A stretch of 64,000 nt of DNA from Cytobacillus oceanisediminis. GTDB lineage: Bacteria > Bacillota > Bacilli > Bacillales > Cytobacillaceae. Position numbers and translations under genes: made by a program. Location: assembly GCF_022811925.1 (NCBI RefSeq), contig NZ_CP065511.1:4395501-4459500 (forward strand), read 5' to 3'. Under the pieces are notes generated by a model that did no database searches, was not told the origin of the DNA, and saw only the letters and a program-made list of their open reading frames with translations. Shown in pieces: positions 33,255-43,203 of the stretch. Each line of letters opens with the position of its first letter. Position 1 is the stretch's first letter.

Positions 33255-34184
33255 TCAGTAGACGGTTTCTTTAAAGAAGAATCCAGTATCAATCGGACGG
33301 TTCGCCGGCTGAATTTCTTCAATTTCAGCGAGAAGGCCGTCTTTTATTTCATCGTATTGGTCCGGGTCTTCGACACATAGATCAATAGCTTTTCTGTAGA
33401 GTTTAGTGACTTCGATAATGTAGTCCGGGCTTTTTAATATTCCATCAATTTTAAATGAATCAACGCCTGCTTCAATCATTTCCTGCAGTTCATCTATAAT
33501 GCAGATGTCATTAGGGCTCATGATATGAGTGCCATTTTCATCTTCGAAGATCGGGTATTTGTTTTCCCGTTCCTTATCGTGAAGGAACATATTTTTTTCC
33601 TGTTTACGGTTTTCAACTTCCAGGGCTTTTCCCTGGTATTCATAATAATTGCCAAGCAGGGAGCGCTTTGATTGGAACATTGCAGTCATGCCATGAACCT
33701 GCACTTCAATTTCCACTTCAGCATTTTCTTTTATTTCAATGATGGCATCCATATTAATCTCTCTTGCCAGGACTGCGCGTTTAGCACCCTTTCTGCCCCA
33801 GTAGTTGCATGTATACCAGTTTGTTGCAGTAGTTTCGGTATTCCAATGGAGCTTCATGTCAGGGGCAGCCGAACGGGCTGCCATTAATACAGCCGGATCC
33901 CCGAAGATAACAGCATCAGCATTTATTTCTTTTAAGAAACTGATATAGTCCTCGAGCTCAGGCACTTTATCATTATGAAATAAAGCATTCATCGCCACAA
34001 ACACTTGTTTTTCATGCTTGTGGGCAATTTCCACCGCTTTTTTCACATCTTCCCTTGTGAATTCTCCTGCAAGCCTCAGTCCATAACGCTGTTCACCTAC
34101 AACAAAGGCATCTGCACCAGCCGACACAAGCTGCTCGATATCTTCAATTCTTGTGGGTGTTACTAACAGTTCAGGTTTTTTCAT
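33255..34184 (-). CDS. trhP1: Peptidase U32-type tRNA hydroxylation protein TrhP1 (YrrN)
   Basis: A 309-residue paralogue of TrhP2 with the same opening (KKPELLVTPTRIEDIEQLVS, then GADAFVVGEQRYGLRL). The four-cysteine cluster of TrhP2 is missing; the equivalent region reads HGMTAMFQSKRSLLGNYY. So this is the cluster-less partner of the pair. Start ATG 34184 has GAGGTG 6 bases upstream; the GTG at 34193 overlaps that site. The stop of trmR lies within the ribosome binding site, so the genes are coupled. Confidence 0.93.
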   Translation of the reverse strand: MKKPELLVTPTRIEDIEQLVSAGADAFVVGEQRYGLRLAGEFTREDVKKAVEIAHKHEKQVFVAMNALFHNDKVPELEDYISFLKEINADAVIFGDPAVLMAARSAAPDMKLHWNTETTATNWYTCNYWGRKGAKRAVLAREINMDAIIEIKENAEVEIEVQVHGMTAMFQSKRSLLGNYYEYQGKALEVENRKQEKNMFLHDKERENKYPIFEDENGTHIMSPNDICIIDELQEMIEAGVDSFKIDGILKSPDYIIEVTKLYRKAIDLCVEDPDQYDEIKDGLLAEIEEIQPANRPIDTGFFFKETVY

Positions 34185-34189
34185 TATTA

Positions 34190-34825
34190 TCACCTCTTTT
34201 TACTAATTGCCACGCCATCCCCAACAGGCAAAATAACTGTGTGATATTCAGGATGACTCATTAACCATTTATTAAACACATCAATTTTTTTAACCAGATT
34301 CCGAATACGTTTATTTTCTATATCAGATTCACACACAAGGCCTTTAAAAAGGACATTATCGGTAATGATTACACCGTCATAAGAGAGATAGCGGGAATAT
34401 AATTCAAAAAACCGCTGATATTGACCCTTTGCTGCATCGATAAAAATTGCATCATAGGGCCCGTGTTTTTTTACGTCCTCCTCAACTTCCAGTGCATCTC
34501 CCTTTATGATGAGGATTTGCTCCTTTTTCCGGGCTTCATCTATATATTGCTCGGCAAGCTGGTAACGTTCCACATCGCGTTCAATTGTAACAATTTTCGC
34601 TTCAGGAACTGCGAATGCCATTCTGAGTGCAGAATAGCCAATTGCCGTGCCTACTTCCAAAATCGCTTTCGGCTTTTGGATGCGCAAAAGCTGAAGCATC
34701 GCCTCGATTCCTGCCAGTTCCATGATCGGAACATTATGTTCCTTGGCGTATTGCTCCATTTTGTTCAGTAAATGGGGTCTTTCAGGTATTATTTCCTCTA
34801 TATATGCATGCAGCTTATCATTCAT
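34190..34825 (-). CDS. trmR: tRNA 5-hydroxyuridine methyltransferase TrmR (YrrM)
   Basis: A 211-residue O-methyltransferase of the catechol-O-methyltransferase type. SAM-binding motif EVGTAIGYSALRMA (about residues 56-69), the metal/substrate aspartates in IFIDAAKGQY (about 127-136) and ITDNVLFKG are visible. It methylates ho5U34 to mo5U34 using the product of TrhP1/TrhP2, widening wobble decoding; the operon order trmR-trhP1-trhP2 fits. The ATG at 34825 and a TTG one codon upstream are both possible starts behind GAGGTGATG. Confidence 0.92.
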   Translation of the reverse strand: MNDKLHAYIEEIIPERPHLLNKMEQYAKEHNVPIMELAGIEAMLQLLRIQKPKAILEVGTAIGYSALRMAFAVPEAKIVTIERDVERYQLAEQYIDEARKKEQILIIKGDALEVEEDVKKHGPYDAIFIDAAKGQYQRFFELYSRYLSYDGVIITDNVLFKGLVCESDIENKRIRNLVKKIDVFNKWLMSHPEYHTVILPVGDGVAISKKR

Positions 34826-35070
34826 CAAGCTGGCATCACCTCGATCAGACGGAATTTTATTGTCCAGCTGCGGCTCTCAGGACTCTCGGGTCTTAATCTT
34901 GTCGTCCCTTTCCGCTATTCTATTTAGACATGAAAAAATAGCGTTCACAGATAGGATGTGAAAATGCGCTGTGCGGCATTCCGGCTTAGGTGAGCCTGTA
35001 TCCATGCTTGTCCGTGATTTACGCTATCGCAAAGCTTGTATTAAAACACCTGATCTATTTTACCATAATT

Positions 35071-35105
35071 AAAAGGGGAATGCTATATCTGCACATTCCC
35101 CTTTT
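35071..35105. terminator. Terminator after mltG
   Basis: AAAAGGGGAATG-(11-base loop)-CATTCCCCTTTT, palindromic with T on both sides. The rest of the 34829-35070 gap shows no gene or repeat. Confidence 0.85.
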
Positions 35106-35111
35106 TGCTGT

Positions 35112-36245
35112 TTAATTATTTGTAATATGCTGTGCTTTCTTTTGGTTATGCTCATCTAGAGTTTTTGAGAAAAGCACTTCTCCTGTTGATGTAGCCAGGA
35201 AGTACAGGTAATCTGTCTCTGCTGGCACCAATGCTGCTTCAATTGATGAAACGCCGGCATTGGCAATTGGTCCGGGCGTCAGTCCAGGATACTTATATGT
35301 GTTGTATGGCGAGTCGATCTCCAAGTCTTTATATAGGACCCTTGATTTATGTTCTCCATGTGCATACAGGACAGTTGGATCTGTCTGCAGCGGCATTCCT
35401 GTGTCTATCCGATTGTAGAAAACACTCGCAATCTGATCACGGTCTACTTTCGCAGTTGCTTCTTCCTCTATGAGTGATGCCATTGTCAATAATTTGTGCG
35501 GGGTGTATTCCCGCTGCTCCATGTCACCTCTATACTCTTTAATAACTGATGCCGTTTTATCGAGCATAACTTCGACAATTTCCTCTATAGTCGGATCTTC
35601 TTTGTAAAAAGGATAGGTTGCCGGGAATAAGTATCCTTCAAGGGGATACTTAATATTCTCTGCAAGAATTTCCTTTGTCAGCAATTCAGGATATTCTGCC
35701 ATTAAAGACTCAATAAAAGCTTTATCATTGAGTTTCTTCAAAACGTCTTCAGGTTTTTTATCAGTCTTTTCGGCAATAATTCCTGATATCTGCTCAAGCT
35801 GTTTTCCCTCCGGAATGGTGATCTTGAAAGCCATTTCTTCCATAACCTTACCTGTTTTCAAGCTATCCAGGATTTCCTTCATGTTCATGGAAGGCTTCAA
35901 TTCATATTCTCCTGCCATGAATCCAGCTTCATTTTTAAATTTCACATAATATTTAAAGACACGCGCATCCCTGATAATTCCATTTTCTTCAAGAACATTG
36001 CCGATTCCTGTAACAGATGAACCAATTGGTATTTCTACTTTCTTTGACTTATCATTGTCGGGATCAACAGGCTTTAAAGCTGAATTAATATAAAAATATC
36101 CGCCACCAATCACTGCAGCAGCTGAGATTAATAATATGATTGCAACTATCATTACAATTTTCCGGACTACTTTCGCTTCGCCTTGGCGCTCAATCATTTT
36201 TTCGCGTATTATTTCTTTTTTCCCTTTTTTATCGTCTGCCGACAT
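35112..36245 (-). CDS. mltG: Endolytic transglycosylase MltG
   Basis: A 377-residue protein. A lysine-rich cytoplasmic head precedes one membrane segment (about residues 31-53, IVMIVAIILLISAAAVIGGG). A LysM-like region follows and then the YceG catalytic domain with the catalytic glutamate in LLTMASLIEEEA (about residue 260) and the closing YNTYKYPGLTPGPIANAG. It cuts nascent glycan strands at the outer membrane face and sets their length. Start ATG 36245 follows GGAGGGG; the longer reading from 36287 lacks a site. Confidence 0.95.
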   Translation of the reverse strand: MSADDKKGKKEIIREKMIERQGEAKVVRKIVMIVAIILLISAAAVIGGGYFYINSALKPVDPDNDKSKKVEIPIGSSVTGIGNVLEENGIIRDARVFKYYVKFKNEAGFMAGEYELKPSMNMKEILDSLKTGKVMEEMAFKITIPEGKQLEQISGIIAEKTDKKPEDVLKKLNDKAFIESLMAEYPELLTKEILAENIKYPLEGYLFPATYPFYKEDPTIEEIVEVMLDKTASVIKEYRGDMEQREYTPHKLLTMASLIEEEATAKVDRDQIASVFYNRIDTGMPLQTDPTVLYAHGEHKSRVLYKDLEIDSPYNTYKYPGLTPGPIANAGVSSIEAALVPAETDYLYFLATSTGEVLFSKTLDEHNQKKAQHITNN

Positions 36246-36537
36246 CACATATCCCCTCCGTTCCAAAGACGTTGGCTTCTTTTGCAAAAGACAGGCTAGA
36301 TCATGATGTTATCCAGTAAATTAACCAGTGTGATTTGCTTGCCAACAGGCCTAAGAATAACTTCGTATCATCTTTTTTGTTTCCTGATACATCTCGGCTT
36401 ATTATACTATATTTTCTTTTGGAAGTCGCAGGATATTACAAAAACCCAAAAGATTCGCCAATAATTTCCATGCTTTTCACTTTTGGTTTTATTAATTTTG
36501 GCGTCCCTGAACTCATGTCAGAAATCCAGAGAAAAAT
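36246..36537. other. Gap between mltG and yrzB
   Basis: About 290 A/T-rich bases without a gene. GTATAATAA on the minus strand near 36395-36405 could be the -10 box for mltG, but there is no matching -35 box. I see nothing else. Confidence 0.4.
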
Positions 36538-36563
36538 AAAAAACTGGCCCGGGGGCCAGTTTT
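36538..36563 (-). terminator. Terminator after yrzB
   Basis: AAAACTGGCCC-CC-GGGCCAGTTTT then TTTATTTTT on the minus strand; the palindrome contains a CCCGGG centre. Confidence 0.85.
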
Positions 36564-36564
36564 A

Positions 36565-36849
36565 TTAATCTTCTTGCTCATCAAGGAATGTGTTAAGCAT
36601 TTCTTCAATTAAATCCCATTCCTCTTCTGTTTCGATCGGCTGCAGTTCGCCATCCTTGCTGTCTTCGCTTGGGCTGAATGCAGATGCGTGAATTTCAATT
36701 TCTTCATCATCATTTTCATCTGCTCCCACTGGGTAGTACAGGACATATGACTTGCCGAATTCTTCGGAATCAAACGTGAACAATACTTCGCAAAGCTGCT
36801 CGTTGCCTTCCTCGTCAATTACAGTAATGTTGTTATCTCCATGGTTCAT
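36565..36849 (-). CDS. yrzB: YrzB family protein (DUF1292)
   Basis: A 94-residue very acidic protein ([20 protein letters not shown] onward, ending [13 protein letters not shown]). The DUF1292 core with [17 protein letters not shown] (about residues 27-43) is present. Function unknown. It closes the conserved yrzL-ruvX-yrzB set, 14 bases after ruvX. Confidence 0.92.
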   Translation of the reverse strand: MNHGDNNITVIDEEGNEQLCEVLFTFDSEEFGKSYVLYYPVGADENDDEEIEIHASAFSPSEDSKDGELQPIETEEEWDLIEEMLNTFLDEQED

Positions 36850-36863
36850 TTCTGTTCACCTCA

Positions 36864-37280
36864 TTAAATTTGGCTATTTAAAAAGCCTTGTAAAATCATG
36901 ACGGCTGCCATTTTATCAATGACCTTTTTCCGTTTCTTGCGGCTGACATCCGCTTCAAGCAAAACTCTTTCAGCTGCCATTGTAGAGAGACGCTCGTCCC
37001 ATAATACGACTGGAAGACCAAATAGCTTTTCCAGCTCTGAAGCATAGAATTGGCTTGCTTCACCGCGGGGGCCAATGGTTCCATTCATATTTTTAGGCAA
37101 GCCGACAACAATTTTACTGACTTCGTGCTCTTTTATTATTTCACTAATTCTTTCAAAACCAAACTCTTTTTCTTCCTCGCTGATTTTGATGGTTTCCAAG
37201 CCCTGCGCTGTCCATCCAAGCGCATCGCTTAGAGCGACGCCGACTGTCTTAGAGCCGACATCCAGTCCCATAGTCCGCAT
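36864..37280 (-). CDS. ruvX: Putative pre-16S rRNA nuclease / Holliday junction resolvase RuvX (YqgF)
   Basis: A 138-residue RNase H-fold protein. Conserved acidic sites lie in [14 protein letters not shown] (residues 4-17), [12 protein letters not shown] (about 57-68) and [11 protein letters not shown] (about 98-108). E. coli YqgF processes the 5' end of 16S rRNA; a resolvase role is older annotation. It starts 2 bases after yrzL and is followed by yrzB, the common Firmicutes trio. Confidence 0.95.
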   Translation of the reverse strand: MRTMGLDVGSKTVGVALSDALGWTAQGLETIKISEEEKEFGFERISEIIKEHEVSKIVVGLPKNMNGTIGPRGEASQFYASELEKLFGLPVVLWDERLSTMAAERVLLEADVSRKKRKKVIDKMAAVMILQGFLNSQI

Positions 37281-37282
37281 GT

Positions 37283-37549
37283 TTACCCCTCACGCTGCTG
37301 TTTTAAGTATGATTTAACCAATTCTTCGATGATCTCATCCCGTTCAAGTTTACGGATGATATTGCGGGCATCCTTATGGCGGGGAATGTAAGCTGGATCC
37401 CCGGACAGCAGATAACCGACAATTTGGTTAATAGGGTTATACCCTTTTTCCTGGAGGGCCCCATAAACTTGAAAAAGAACTTCATTCACATCTTGTTCGA
37501 TTGGTTCTTCAGGAAAATTGAACCTCATTGTTTTATCAAATGAGCTCAT
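37283..37549 (-). CDS. yrzL: IreB family regulatory phosphoprotein YrzL
   Basis: An 88-residue protein of DUF965. It contains TMRFNFPEE near the start (residues 7-15) and [20 protein letters not shown] (about 46-65). In enterococci IreB is phosphorylated by the IreK kinase and modulates cephalosporin resistance; the threonine near the N-terminus here is the candidate site. It leads the yrzL-ruvX-yrzB operon and follows alaS after 242 bases. Confidence 0.94.
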   Translation of the reverse strand: MSSFDKTMRFNFPEEPIEQDVNEVLFQVYGALQEKGYNPINQIVGYLLSGDPAYIPRHKDARNIIRKLERDEIIEELVKSYLKQQREG

Positions 37550-37749
37550 ATCTTACACCTCGCTTTTCTGTATGAAGGATGAGGATAGCTTATATCTGCC
37601 GGACCTGAAATCCGGTGAACAGCCAGCTTGTCCAGCTCTTCATAACGGTTTGGCCTGCCGCCTGAATAAACAGAGCGATCAATAAATGATCTTGTTCCTG
37701 ATAGGAAAACATGGTGAAGAACAAGCTGTTTCTTCCTGATGATGAACAA
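37546..37749 (-). CDS. Doubtful ORF between alaS and yrzL
   Basis: A 67-codon frame from a TTG codon, basic, with [14 protein letters not shown] in the middle. Codon choice looks like that of the neighbours, but the ribosome binding site is weak and it overlaps the yrzL start by 4 bases. I recognise no family. It could be a remnant or a chance frame; it is listed because it covers most of an otherwise empty 242-base gap. Confidence 0.25.
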   Translation of the reverse strand: MFIIRKKQLVLHHVFLSGTRSFIDRSVYSGGRPNRYEELDKLAVHRISGPADISYPHPSYRKARCKI

Positions 37750-37791
37750 TCTCTCTTGGTTACCTTCATTTTACACTACTTTTCAGGGATA

Positions 37792-40425
37792 TCAAACGGA
37801 TTTAACCCATTCTTCCACAAATTGCAGAGCACTTTCAAGTTTTTCCGGGTCTTTTCCGCCAGCTTGGGCCATGTCCGGACGGCCGCCTCCGCCGCCTCCG
37901 CATTTTGCAGCGACTTCTTTGACCGCTTTGCCCGCATGGAAGCCTTTTTTGATCAGATCATCTGTTACCCCTGCTATAATATTCACTTTACCCTCATTTA
38001 CACTGCCTAATACCACAACTGCAGATCCGAGTTTTTGTTTTAAATCGTCGGCCATATTGCGCAGATTATTCATGTCTGACGCCTGAACCTTCTCTGCAAG
38101 AACAGTAACGCCGTTGATTTCTATTGCCTTTGATACCAGGCTCCCTGCTTCAATATTGCCCAATTTTGCAGCTAAAGATTCGTTTTCGCGCTGCAGCTGC
38201 TTCATTTCTCCAAGCAGCACATCAATTCTTGCAGACAAATCTTTTGGATTTGTTTTTAATTTGCCTGAAGCTTCTTTTAAAACATGAATCTGGTCATTCA
38301 TCAGCTTGTATGCAGCCTCGCCAGTTACAGCTTCAATTCTGCGTGTTCCAGCCCCAATTCCGCTTTCCGATTGAATCTTAAACAATCCGATAGAAGAAGT
38401 GTTCGGAACATGGCACCCGCCGCAAAGCTCAAGACTATAATCCCCAACCTGAACAACACGGACAATCTTGCCATATTTCTCACCAAATAGAGCCATAGCC
38501 CCCATTGCCTTTGCCTCGTCTATATCCTTGAAATTGATATCAACTTCAAGGCTTTGCCAAATTTGTTCGTTGACAATAGCCTCAATCTTCTCAAGTTCTT
38601 CAGTGGTAATTTGCCCGAAATGAGAGAAGTCAAAGCGCAGGCGATCAGGGCCTACCAGGGATCCAGCCTGATTGACATGGCTTCCCAATACATCTTTTAA
38701 AGCCTGATGAAGCAAGTGAGTTGCAGTGTGATTCTTGATTACCTTAGAACGGATTTGCTCATTTACCGAAGCCAATACAGATGCTTCAGCCTTCAGCGTT
38801 CCTTCTTCAACGACAGCTCTATGAAGGTTTTGTCCATTTGGCGCTTTTTGAACATCCTTAATGGAAACCTTTAAACCCTCTGCTTCAAGAGTCCCCTGGT
38901 CCGCTATCTGTCCGCCGCTCTCTGCGTAAAATGGTGTTTCATTCAGGATCAGCTGAACTTCTTCACCCGCATGAGCTTCTTCAATTAATTGCCCTTCCTT
39001 CACAATCGCAGCTACTCTAGTTTCTGTATGGAGCTTTTCGTATCCAACAAATTCGCTTTCAGTTTTCAGTTCCCCTAATACACCGCCTTGGACTTGCATG
39101 GAATCTACATCCTGACGCGCTGAACGTGCACGCTCGCGCTGTCCTTCCATTTCCTTTTCAAATCCGGCATGATCCACTTTCATACCTTCTTCTTCCGCAT
39201 ATTCCTCAGTTAATTCTACCGGGAATCCGTACGTATCATAAAGTCGGAAGACATCTTCTCCCTGAATCGTAACACTGCCTTTTTCCTTTTCTTTCTTAAT
39301 AACAGAAGATAGGATGGCAAGACCTTCATGAAGTGTTTCATGGAAACGTTCTTCTTCATTTTTGATGACCTTTTGGATAAATTCTGTTTTTTCTTTTACT
39401 TCCGGATAGAAGTCATGCATTATTTCTCCTACTACCGGCACCAAATCATACATGAATGGCTCGTTTATATTGATTTGCTTGGCATATCTGACTGCACGGC
39501 GAAGCAATCTTCTCAATACATAACCCCGTCCTTCATTGGAAGGCAGTGCACCATCCCCCACTGCAAATGCTACTGTGCGGATATGATCGGCAATAACTTT
39601 AAATGCAACATCGGTTTCTTTAGAAGCTCCATATTTCTTGCCTGAGATTTCTTCTGTTCCTCGGATAATTGGCATAAATAAATCTGTATCAAAGTTGGTA
39701 GGCACATTTTGAACGACAGATGCCATCCGTTCAAGCCCCATCCCGGTATCAATATTTTTCTTTGGAAGAGGCGTATAGGTGCCATCTGGATTATGGTTAA
39801 ATTCAGAAAACACAAGGTTCCAAACTTCTAAATACCGCTCGTTCTCACCGCCAGGGTATAGTTCAGGATCTTCCGGATCATTTCCATATTCAGGTCCGCG
39901 ATCATAGAAGATTTCTGTATTTGGACCACTTGGACCTTCTCCGATATCCCAGAAGTTTCCTTCCAGGCGAATAATTCTTTCTTCAGGAACGCCAACTTTT
40001 TCCCGCCAGATTTTAAAAGCTTCGTCATCTTCGGGATGAATCGTTACAGATAGCTTTTCTTCTTCAAAACCAATCCAATTTTTATCAGTCAAAAACTCCC
40101 AAGCCCAAATGATTGCTTCTTCTTTAAAGTAATCACCAATTGAAAAATTGCCCAGCATTTCAAAAAATGTATGGTGCCTTGCTGTTTTGCCTACATTTTC
40201 AATATCGTTGGTGCGGATCGATTTTTGGGCATTTGTAATCCTTGGATTCTCAGGGATGACACGGCCGTCAAAATATTTTTTCAGAGTGGCGACACCACTA
40301 TTAATCCAAAGCAGAGAAGGGTCTTCGTGCGGAACTAGGGAAGCGCTGGGTTCAACAGCGTGTCCTTTCTCCTTGAAGAAGTCTAAAAACATTCGGCGTA
40401 TTTCAGCACCTGATAATTGTTTCAT
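37792..40425 (-). CDS. alaS: Alanyl-tRNA synthetase
   Basis: An 877-residue class II synthetase. Motif 1/2 regions ([39 protein letters not shown]), the editing-domain zinc ligands HTATHLLHQ (about residue 565) and CGGCH (about 665), a coiled coil and the C-terminal C-Ala domain with [15 protein letters not shown] are all present. It charges tRNA-Ala and clears mischarged Ser and Gly. The ATG at 40425 has GGAGG 9 bases upstream. It is controlled by the T-box leader upstream. Confidence 0.98.
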   Translation of the reverse strand: MKQLSGAEIRRMFLDFFKEKGHAVEPSASLVPHEDPSLLWINSGVATLKKYFDGRVIPENPRITNAQKSIRTNDIENVGKTARHHTFFEMLGNFSIGDYFKEEAIIWAWEFLTDKNWIGFEEEKLSVTIHPEDDEAFKIWREKVGVPEERIIRLEGNFWDIGEGPSGPNTEIFYDRGPEYGNDPEDPELYPGGENERYLEVWNLVFSEFNHNPDGTYTPLPKKNIDTGMGLERMASVVQNVPTNFDTDLFMPIIRGTEEISGKKYGASKETDVAFKVIADHIRTVAFAVGDGALPSNEGRGYVLRRLLRRAVRYAKQININEPFMYDLVPVVGEIMHDFYPEVKEKTEFIQKVIKNEEERFHETLHEGLAILSSVIKKEKEKGSVTIQGEDVFRLYDTYGFPVELTEEYAEEEGMKVDHAGFEKEMEGQRERARSARQDVDSMQVQGGVLGELKTESEFVGYEKLHTETRVAAIVKEGQLIEEAHAGEEVQLILNETPFYAESGGQIADQGTLEAEGLKVSIKDVQKAPNGQNLHRAVVEEGTLKAEASVLASVNEQIRSKVIKNHTATHLLHQALKDVLGSHVNQAGSLVGPDRLRFDFSHFGQITTEELEKIEAIVNEQIWQSLEVDINFKDIDEAKAMGAMALFGEKYGKIVRVVQVGDYSLELCGGCHVPNTSSIGLFKIQSESGIGAGTRRIEAVTGEAAYKLMNDQIHVLKEASGKLKTNPKDLSARIDVLLGEMKQLQRENESLAAKLGNIEAGSLVSKAIEINGVTVLAEKVQASDMNNLRNMADDLKQKLGSAVVVLGSVNEGKVNIIAGVTDDLIKKGFHAGKAVKEVAAKCGGGGGGRPDMAQAGGKDPEKLESALQFVEEWVKSV

Positions 40426-40470
40426 TCTAACCAGCCTCCTAAAAATATGTAAAAGCTTTTAAAAACAACA

Positions 40471-40770
40471 AAAAAAGCCCTCATCCCTGGACAGGGACGA
40501 GAGCTTGCTCGCGGTACCACCCTGATTATGGAAGTTTTACGAATAATGACCAGACCTTTATCCAGTTCATTAGGAAATCCCCCATCTCTCAGATCCTTAA
40601 CGCGGATAAACGGCAGGGATTAGCTGCACTCGGGATTAGCTTTCTGTTATCCTTCATCTAGGAGTTCTTTCAGCCTGGGAACTCCCTCTCTTATATGAAT
40701 GCAATACTAGCATTTCACGCAGATGGCCTATAACATACTTATTCCGTCAACATGTTTAATATAGCTTTAT
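40471..40770 (-). promoter_or_regulatory. T-box riboswitch of alaS
   Basis: The leader carries the T-box sequence AGGGTGGTACCGCG at 40510-40523, pairing with uncharged tRNA acceptor ends, and a terminator AAGCTCTCGTCCCT/AGGGATGAGGGCTT followed by TTTTTT at 40471-40506. Upstream is the stem I region with GGGAGTTCCCAGGCTGAAAG. A GCT triplet at 40638-40640, in the context GAAAGCTAA at the 3' side of stem I, is the likely Ala specifier, placed by comparison with the hisS leader below. Low charging of tRNA-Ala should allow readthrough into alaS. Confidence 0.92.
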
Positions 40771-40776
40771 AGACGA

Positions 40777-40806
40777 ATTATAGCGATTTACCTTTATTGT
40801 TGTCAA
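40777..40806 (-). promoter_or_regulatory. SigA promoter of the alaS leader
   Basis: TTGACA at 40801-40806 and TATAAT at 40777-40782 on the minus strand, both perfect, spacing 18. It overlaps the last bases before yrrI ends. Confidence 0.85.
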
Positions 40807-40808
40807 CA

Positions 40809-41897
40809 TCATGATGGAGTTCCGGTGATTTTTGGCTGTTTATTTTTTGAAAAGTGTTTTTTCGCATGTATGATACTTACTTTAATAACAGCTAAAATCG
40901 GAACTGCAATGATTAAGCCCAATATCCCTGCTGCTTCCCCGCCAGCCAGCAAGGCCAGCATAATGAGAAGCGGATGCATATGTAGGCTTTTTCCAACAAT
41001 CAGGGGTGATAGGATATTCCCCTCAAGAAACTGAAGAACTATAATGATGCCAATCGTAATCACGATCATCTTGACCGATAAAGCAGAGGCAATGATTACA
41101 GCCGGGACCGCTCCGATAATTGGGCCAAAATAAGGAATTACATTGGTAACTCCTATTATAGTGCCAAGCAAAAGAGGATAGCGCATATCAAAGATCCAGA
41201 AAAGCAGAGAAGATATAGCCCCGATGGCCGCACATACCACAAGCTGGCCTCTAATATAGCTTCCCAGGGACTTATCTACATCCCTTAAGAATAAAACGCC
41301 TTCCTTTCTCCATTTCCTTGGCGTCAAATACCAGGCAGCCTTTTTCATAATCGAAAAATCTTTAAGGAGATAAAAAGAAATGAAGGGAATAACAGCGATA
41401 ATCACAGCATAATTCAATATATTAAGAAAAAATGTGATTACCTTCGATAAAAGATTATTTAACCGTTTCTCAACCGCTGCAATGACATCATCTATCCTGG
41501 TTTGCAGGCCATCAGGCCATGTTGATGTTTTACTCTGAATAAGGTCGATCCATTCCCGGTACTGATTGGCAAATTGAGGAGCATTTTCTGCAAGATCACG
41601 CAATTGATGAATAAAAGCCGGAATCCCTTTATATAAAGCTAGTCCGATCCCTCCGAAAAATAAAAAATAAATAATAAAAACGGCAAGCCCCCTATGAAGA
41701 CCAGTTTCATGCAATTTTTCCACAATCGGGTGGAGGAGATATGTAATAAATGCTCCAATGACAAAAGGAATGAATACTGCTAATAAGATTTCCAGAACAG
41801 GCATCCATAATGCCTGAAGCTTTAGAAAGACTAAAATCACAATAAACAAGAGAAGCAGAAATCCAAGCCGGTAGTACCATTTCATTTGAATATTCAA
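40809..41897 (-). CDS. yrrI: AI-2E family transporter YrrI
   Basis: A 362-residue polytopic protein of the AI-2E (TqsA/PerM) family with about eight membrane segments, including LLLLFIVILVFLK near the start and the conserved GTIIGVTNVIPYFGPIIGA (about residues 245-265). Substrate unknown; homologues export AI-2 or act as sodium/proton antiporters. I place the start at TTG 41897 (MNIQMKWYYRLGF), with AAGGAGG 9 bases upstream, as in the B. subtilis protein; the longer frame from 41999 has no site. Confidence 0.9.
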   Translation of the reverse strand: MNIQMKWYYRLGFLLLLFIVILVFLKLQALWMPVLEILLAVFIPFVIGAFITYLLHPIVEKLHETGLHRGLAVFIIYFLFFGGIGLALYKGIPAFIHQLRDLAENAPQFANQYREWIDLIQSKTSTWPDGLQTRIDDVIAAVEKRLNNLLSKVITFFLNILNYAVIIAVIPFISFYLLKDFSIMKKAAWYLTPRKWRKEGVLFLRDVDKSLGSYIRGQLVVCAAIGAISSLLFWIFDMRYPLLLGTIIGVTNVIPYFGPIIGAVPAVIIASALSVKMIVITIGIIIVLQFLEGNILSPLIVGKSLHMHPLLIMLALLAGGEAAGILGLIIAVPILAVIKVSIIHAKKHFSKNKQPKITGTPS

Positions 41898-42013
41898 TAT
41901 GGCCCGCCTCCTTGTTTTTATTGTGATTGCTTCGTGGGGATTTATGCATCGTACGTATAAGATAAGCGCGAATGCCTTGTTCATGGGACAGGAGCTCAAG
42001 CATTCAATTCCAC

Positions 42014-42048
42014 AAAAAAGCTGGCCCTTTATAAAGAACCAGCCCCAA
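42014..42048 (-). terminator. Terminator after yrzQ
   Basis: GCTGGTTCTTTATAAAGGGCCAGC is a long imperfect palindrome followed by TTTTTT on the minus strand. Confidence 0.8.
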
Positions 42049-42054
42049 AATAAT

Positions 42055-42189
42055 TTAAAATAAAGCTTTCGTTATTCTTTTTTGCATGCGTTTCATTTTT
42101 CGGCCTGATATCATATTATTCTTTTGCGCGTAATTATAAGCAGCCATGCCTGCCCCAAGCATCATTGCAGAGGTTAATATTTTGTTCAA
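42055..42189 (-). CDS. yrzQ: YrzQ-like 44-residue protein (DUF3918)
   Basis: MNKILTSAMMLGAGMAAYNY onward, with a hydrophobic N-terminus and a basic tail (GRKMKRMQKRITKALF). The family is DUF3918, and the place between yrrI and the zinc-ribbon gene matches B. subtilis yrzQ. The TTG start at 42189 has GAGGTGAG 6 bases upstream. Function unknown. Confidence 0.8.
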   Translation of the reverse strand: MNKILTSAMMLGAGMAAYNYAQKNNMISGRKMKRMQKRITKALF

Positions 42190-42214
42190 ACTGGCTCACC
42201 TCTTTCGTTAATAA

Positions 42215-42406
42215 TTACGAAAGAAACCGGCGCTCATCTTCTTCAAATAAATCATCAAGGGAGCTAAGTGTACCATCTTCCTCTACCTGATGGGTGTTAA
42301 TGATTCCTTTGGACAAGGAAAGTTCTATAAAGCAATTCCAGCAGTAAAATTGGTTAATTCCAATTTTTCCAATATCTTTGCTCTGGCAATTTGGACATTT
42401 CAGCAC
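42215..42406 (-). CDS. yrzR: Zinc-ribbon small protein, YrzR-like
   Basis: A 63-residue protein. The zinc ribbon CPNC (residues 4-7) and CWNC (about 22-25) within LKCPNCQSKDIGKIGINQFY is followed by an acidic tail (SLDDLFEEDERRF). Position between yrrD and yrzQ suggests yrzR, though the symbol is from memory of B. subtilis gene order. Function unknown. Confidence 0.75.
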   Translation of the reverse strand: MLKCPNCQSKDIGKIGINQFYCWNCFIELSLSKGIINTHQVEEDGTLSSLDDLFEEDERRFLS

Positions 42407-42421
42407 GGAAAAGACACCTCA

Positions 42422-42916
42422 CTATTTTACATTTACAATTATGGCGTCTTTTCCAATTGCAGGCGGGTCATCGGTTTTTATGACACGTTTTCCTTCCAGC
42501 ACATCTGAAAAGAAGCCATCCGACAGTTCGTACCCTACAATCGTGCCCAATTCTTCCTTGAAGTATACATCCTCAAGTAAGCCCAGCCGTTCACCTTCCT
42601 GGCTCATAATCATTTTTCCAGTTAACCGGTTATGGGTCTCACATGTATAATCCTCATGTTTTGGAATTGCTTGCAGAACAGAGGAATCTTCAATCATTAC
42701 TCCATCCCAGCCAAAAGATGCCACGTCCTTAATATTGATGATATATGTCTTTTTCAGAAGAGCGCCCTTTCGCAGCAGTAATCCCTGTACTTTACCGGTG
42801 CCTGAAATGGATAAATCACAAATATCGCCTGCTTTATTGCCGGTTTTCAATTCAAAAACCGGCAAACCTTTTAATAAAGAAAATGTCCGCAAAGAGAATC
42901 CCGCCTTCCCGAACAT
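42422..42916 (-). CDS. yrrD: PRC-barrel domain protein YrrD
   Basis: A 164-residue protein with two PRC-barrel-like units: SLLKGLPVFELKTGNKAG (about residues 13-30) and RLTGKMIMSQEGERLGLLED (about 97-116). PRC barrels occur in ribosome maturation and photosynthetic proteins; a role here is unknown. The first codon is uncertain: the ATG at 42916 has a distant AGGGG, and an in-frame TTG at 42892 would begin MRTFSLLKGLPV. It leads yrrD-yrzR-yrzQ. Confidence 0.8.
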   Translation of the reverse strand: MFGKAGFSLRTFSLLKGLPVFELKTGNKAGDICDLSISGTGKVQGLLLRKGALLKKTYIINIKDVASFGWDGVMIEDSSVLQAIPKHEDYTCETHNRLTGKMIMSQEGERLGLLEDVYFKEELGTIVGYELSDGFFSDVLEGKRVIKTDDPPAIGKDAIIVNVK

Positions 42917-43013
42917 TTTTAGTTTTCACTGCCCCTTAAAAAACATGAAAGAAAACCATTGCCATGGGAGCCAAAAAATACTTTCTCTCCCCGTTTAGTT
43001 CTAAGAATAAGTT

Positions 43014-43166
43014 TTACTTGCCAGTATATCTCGGCTTATTAAAACGCTCATTACGCTCTCCACCGTCCGAAAGTTCCTCTGAAAATTCATAATCTGGCTG
43101 TTGCGGCTTTTTACGCCGTTTCACACCATGGAGATTGAGAAGAGAGCTTCTGCTTTTATTATTCAT
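43014..43166 (-). CDS. Basic 50-residue protein of unknown function
   Basis: MNNKSRSSLLNLHGVKRRKK onward, ending NERFNKPRYTGK. It is highly basic in the first half and has GAGGAG 9 bases before the ATG; the longer frame from 43199 has no site. No family recognised. It lies between recD2's neighbour and yrrD on the same strand. Confidence 0.6.
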   Translation of the reverse strand: MNNKSRSSLLNLHGVKRRKKPQQPDYEFSEELSDGGERNERFNKPRYTGK

Positions 43167-43203
43167 GTTCACTGCTCCTCTATATAAATTTATAATCAAA
43201 CGA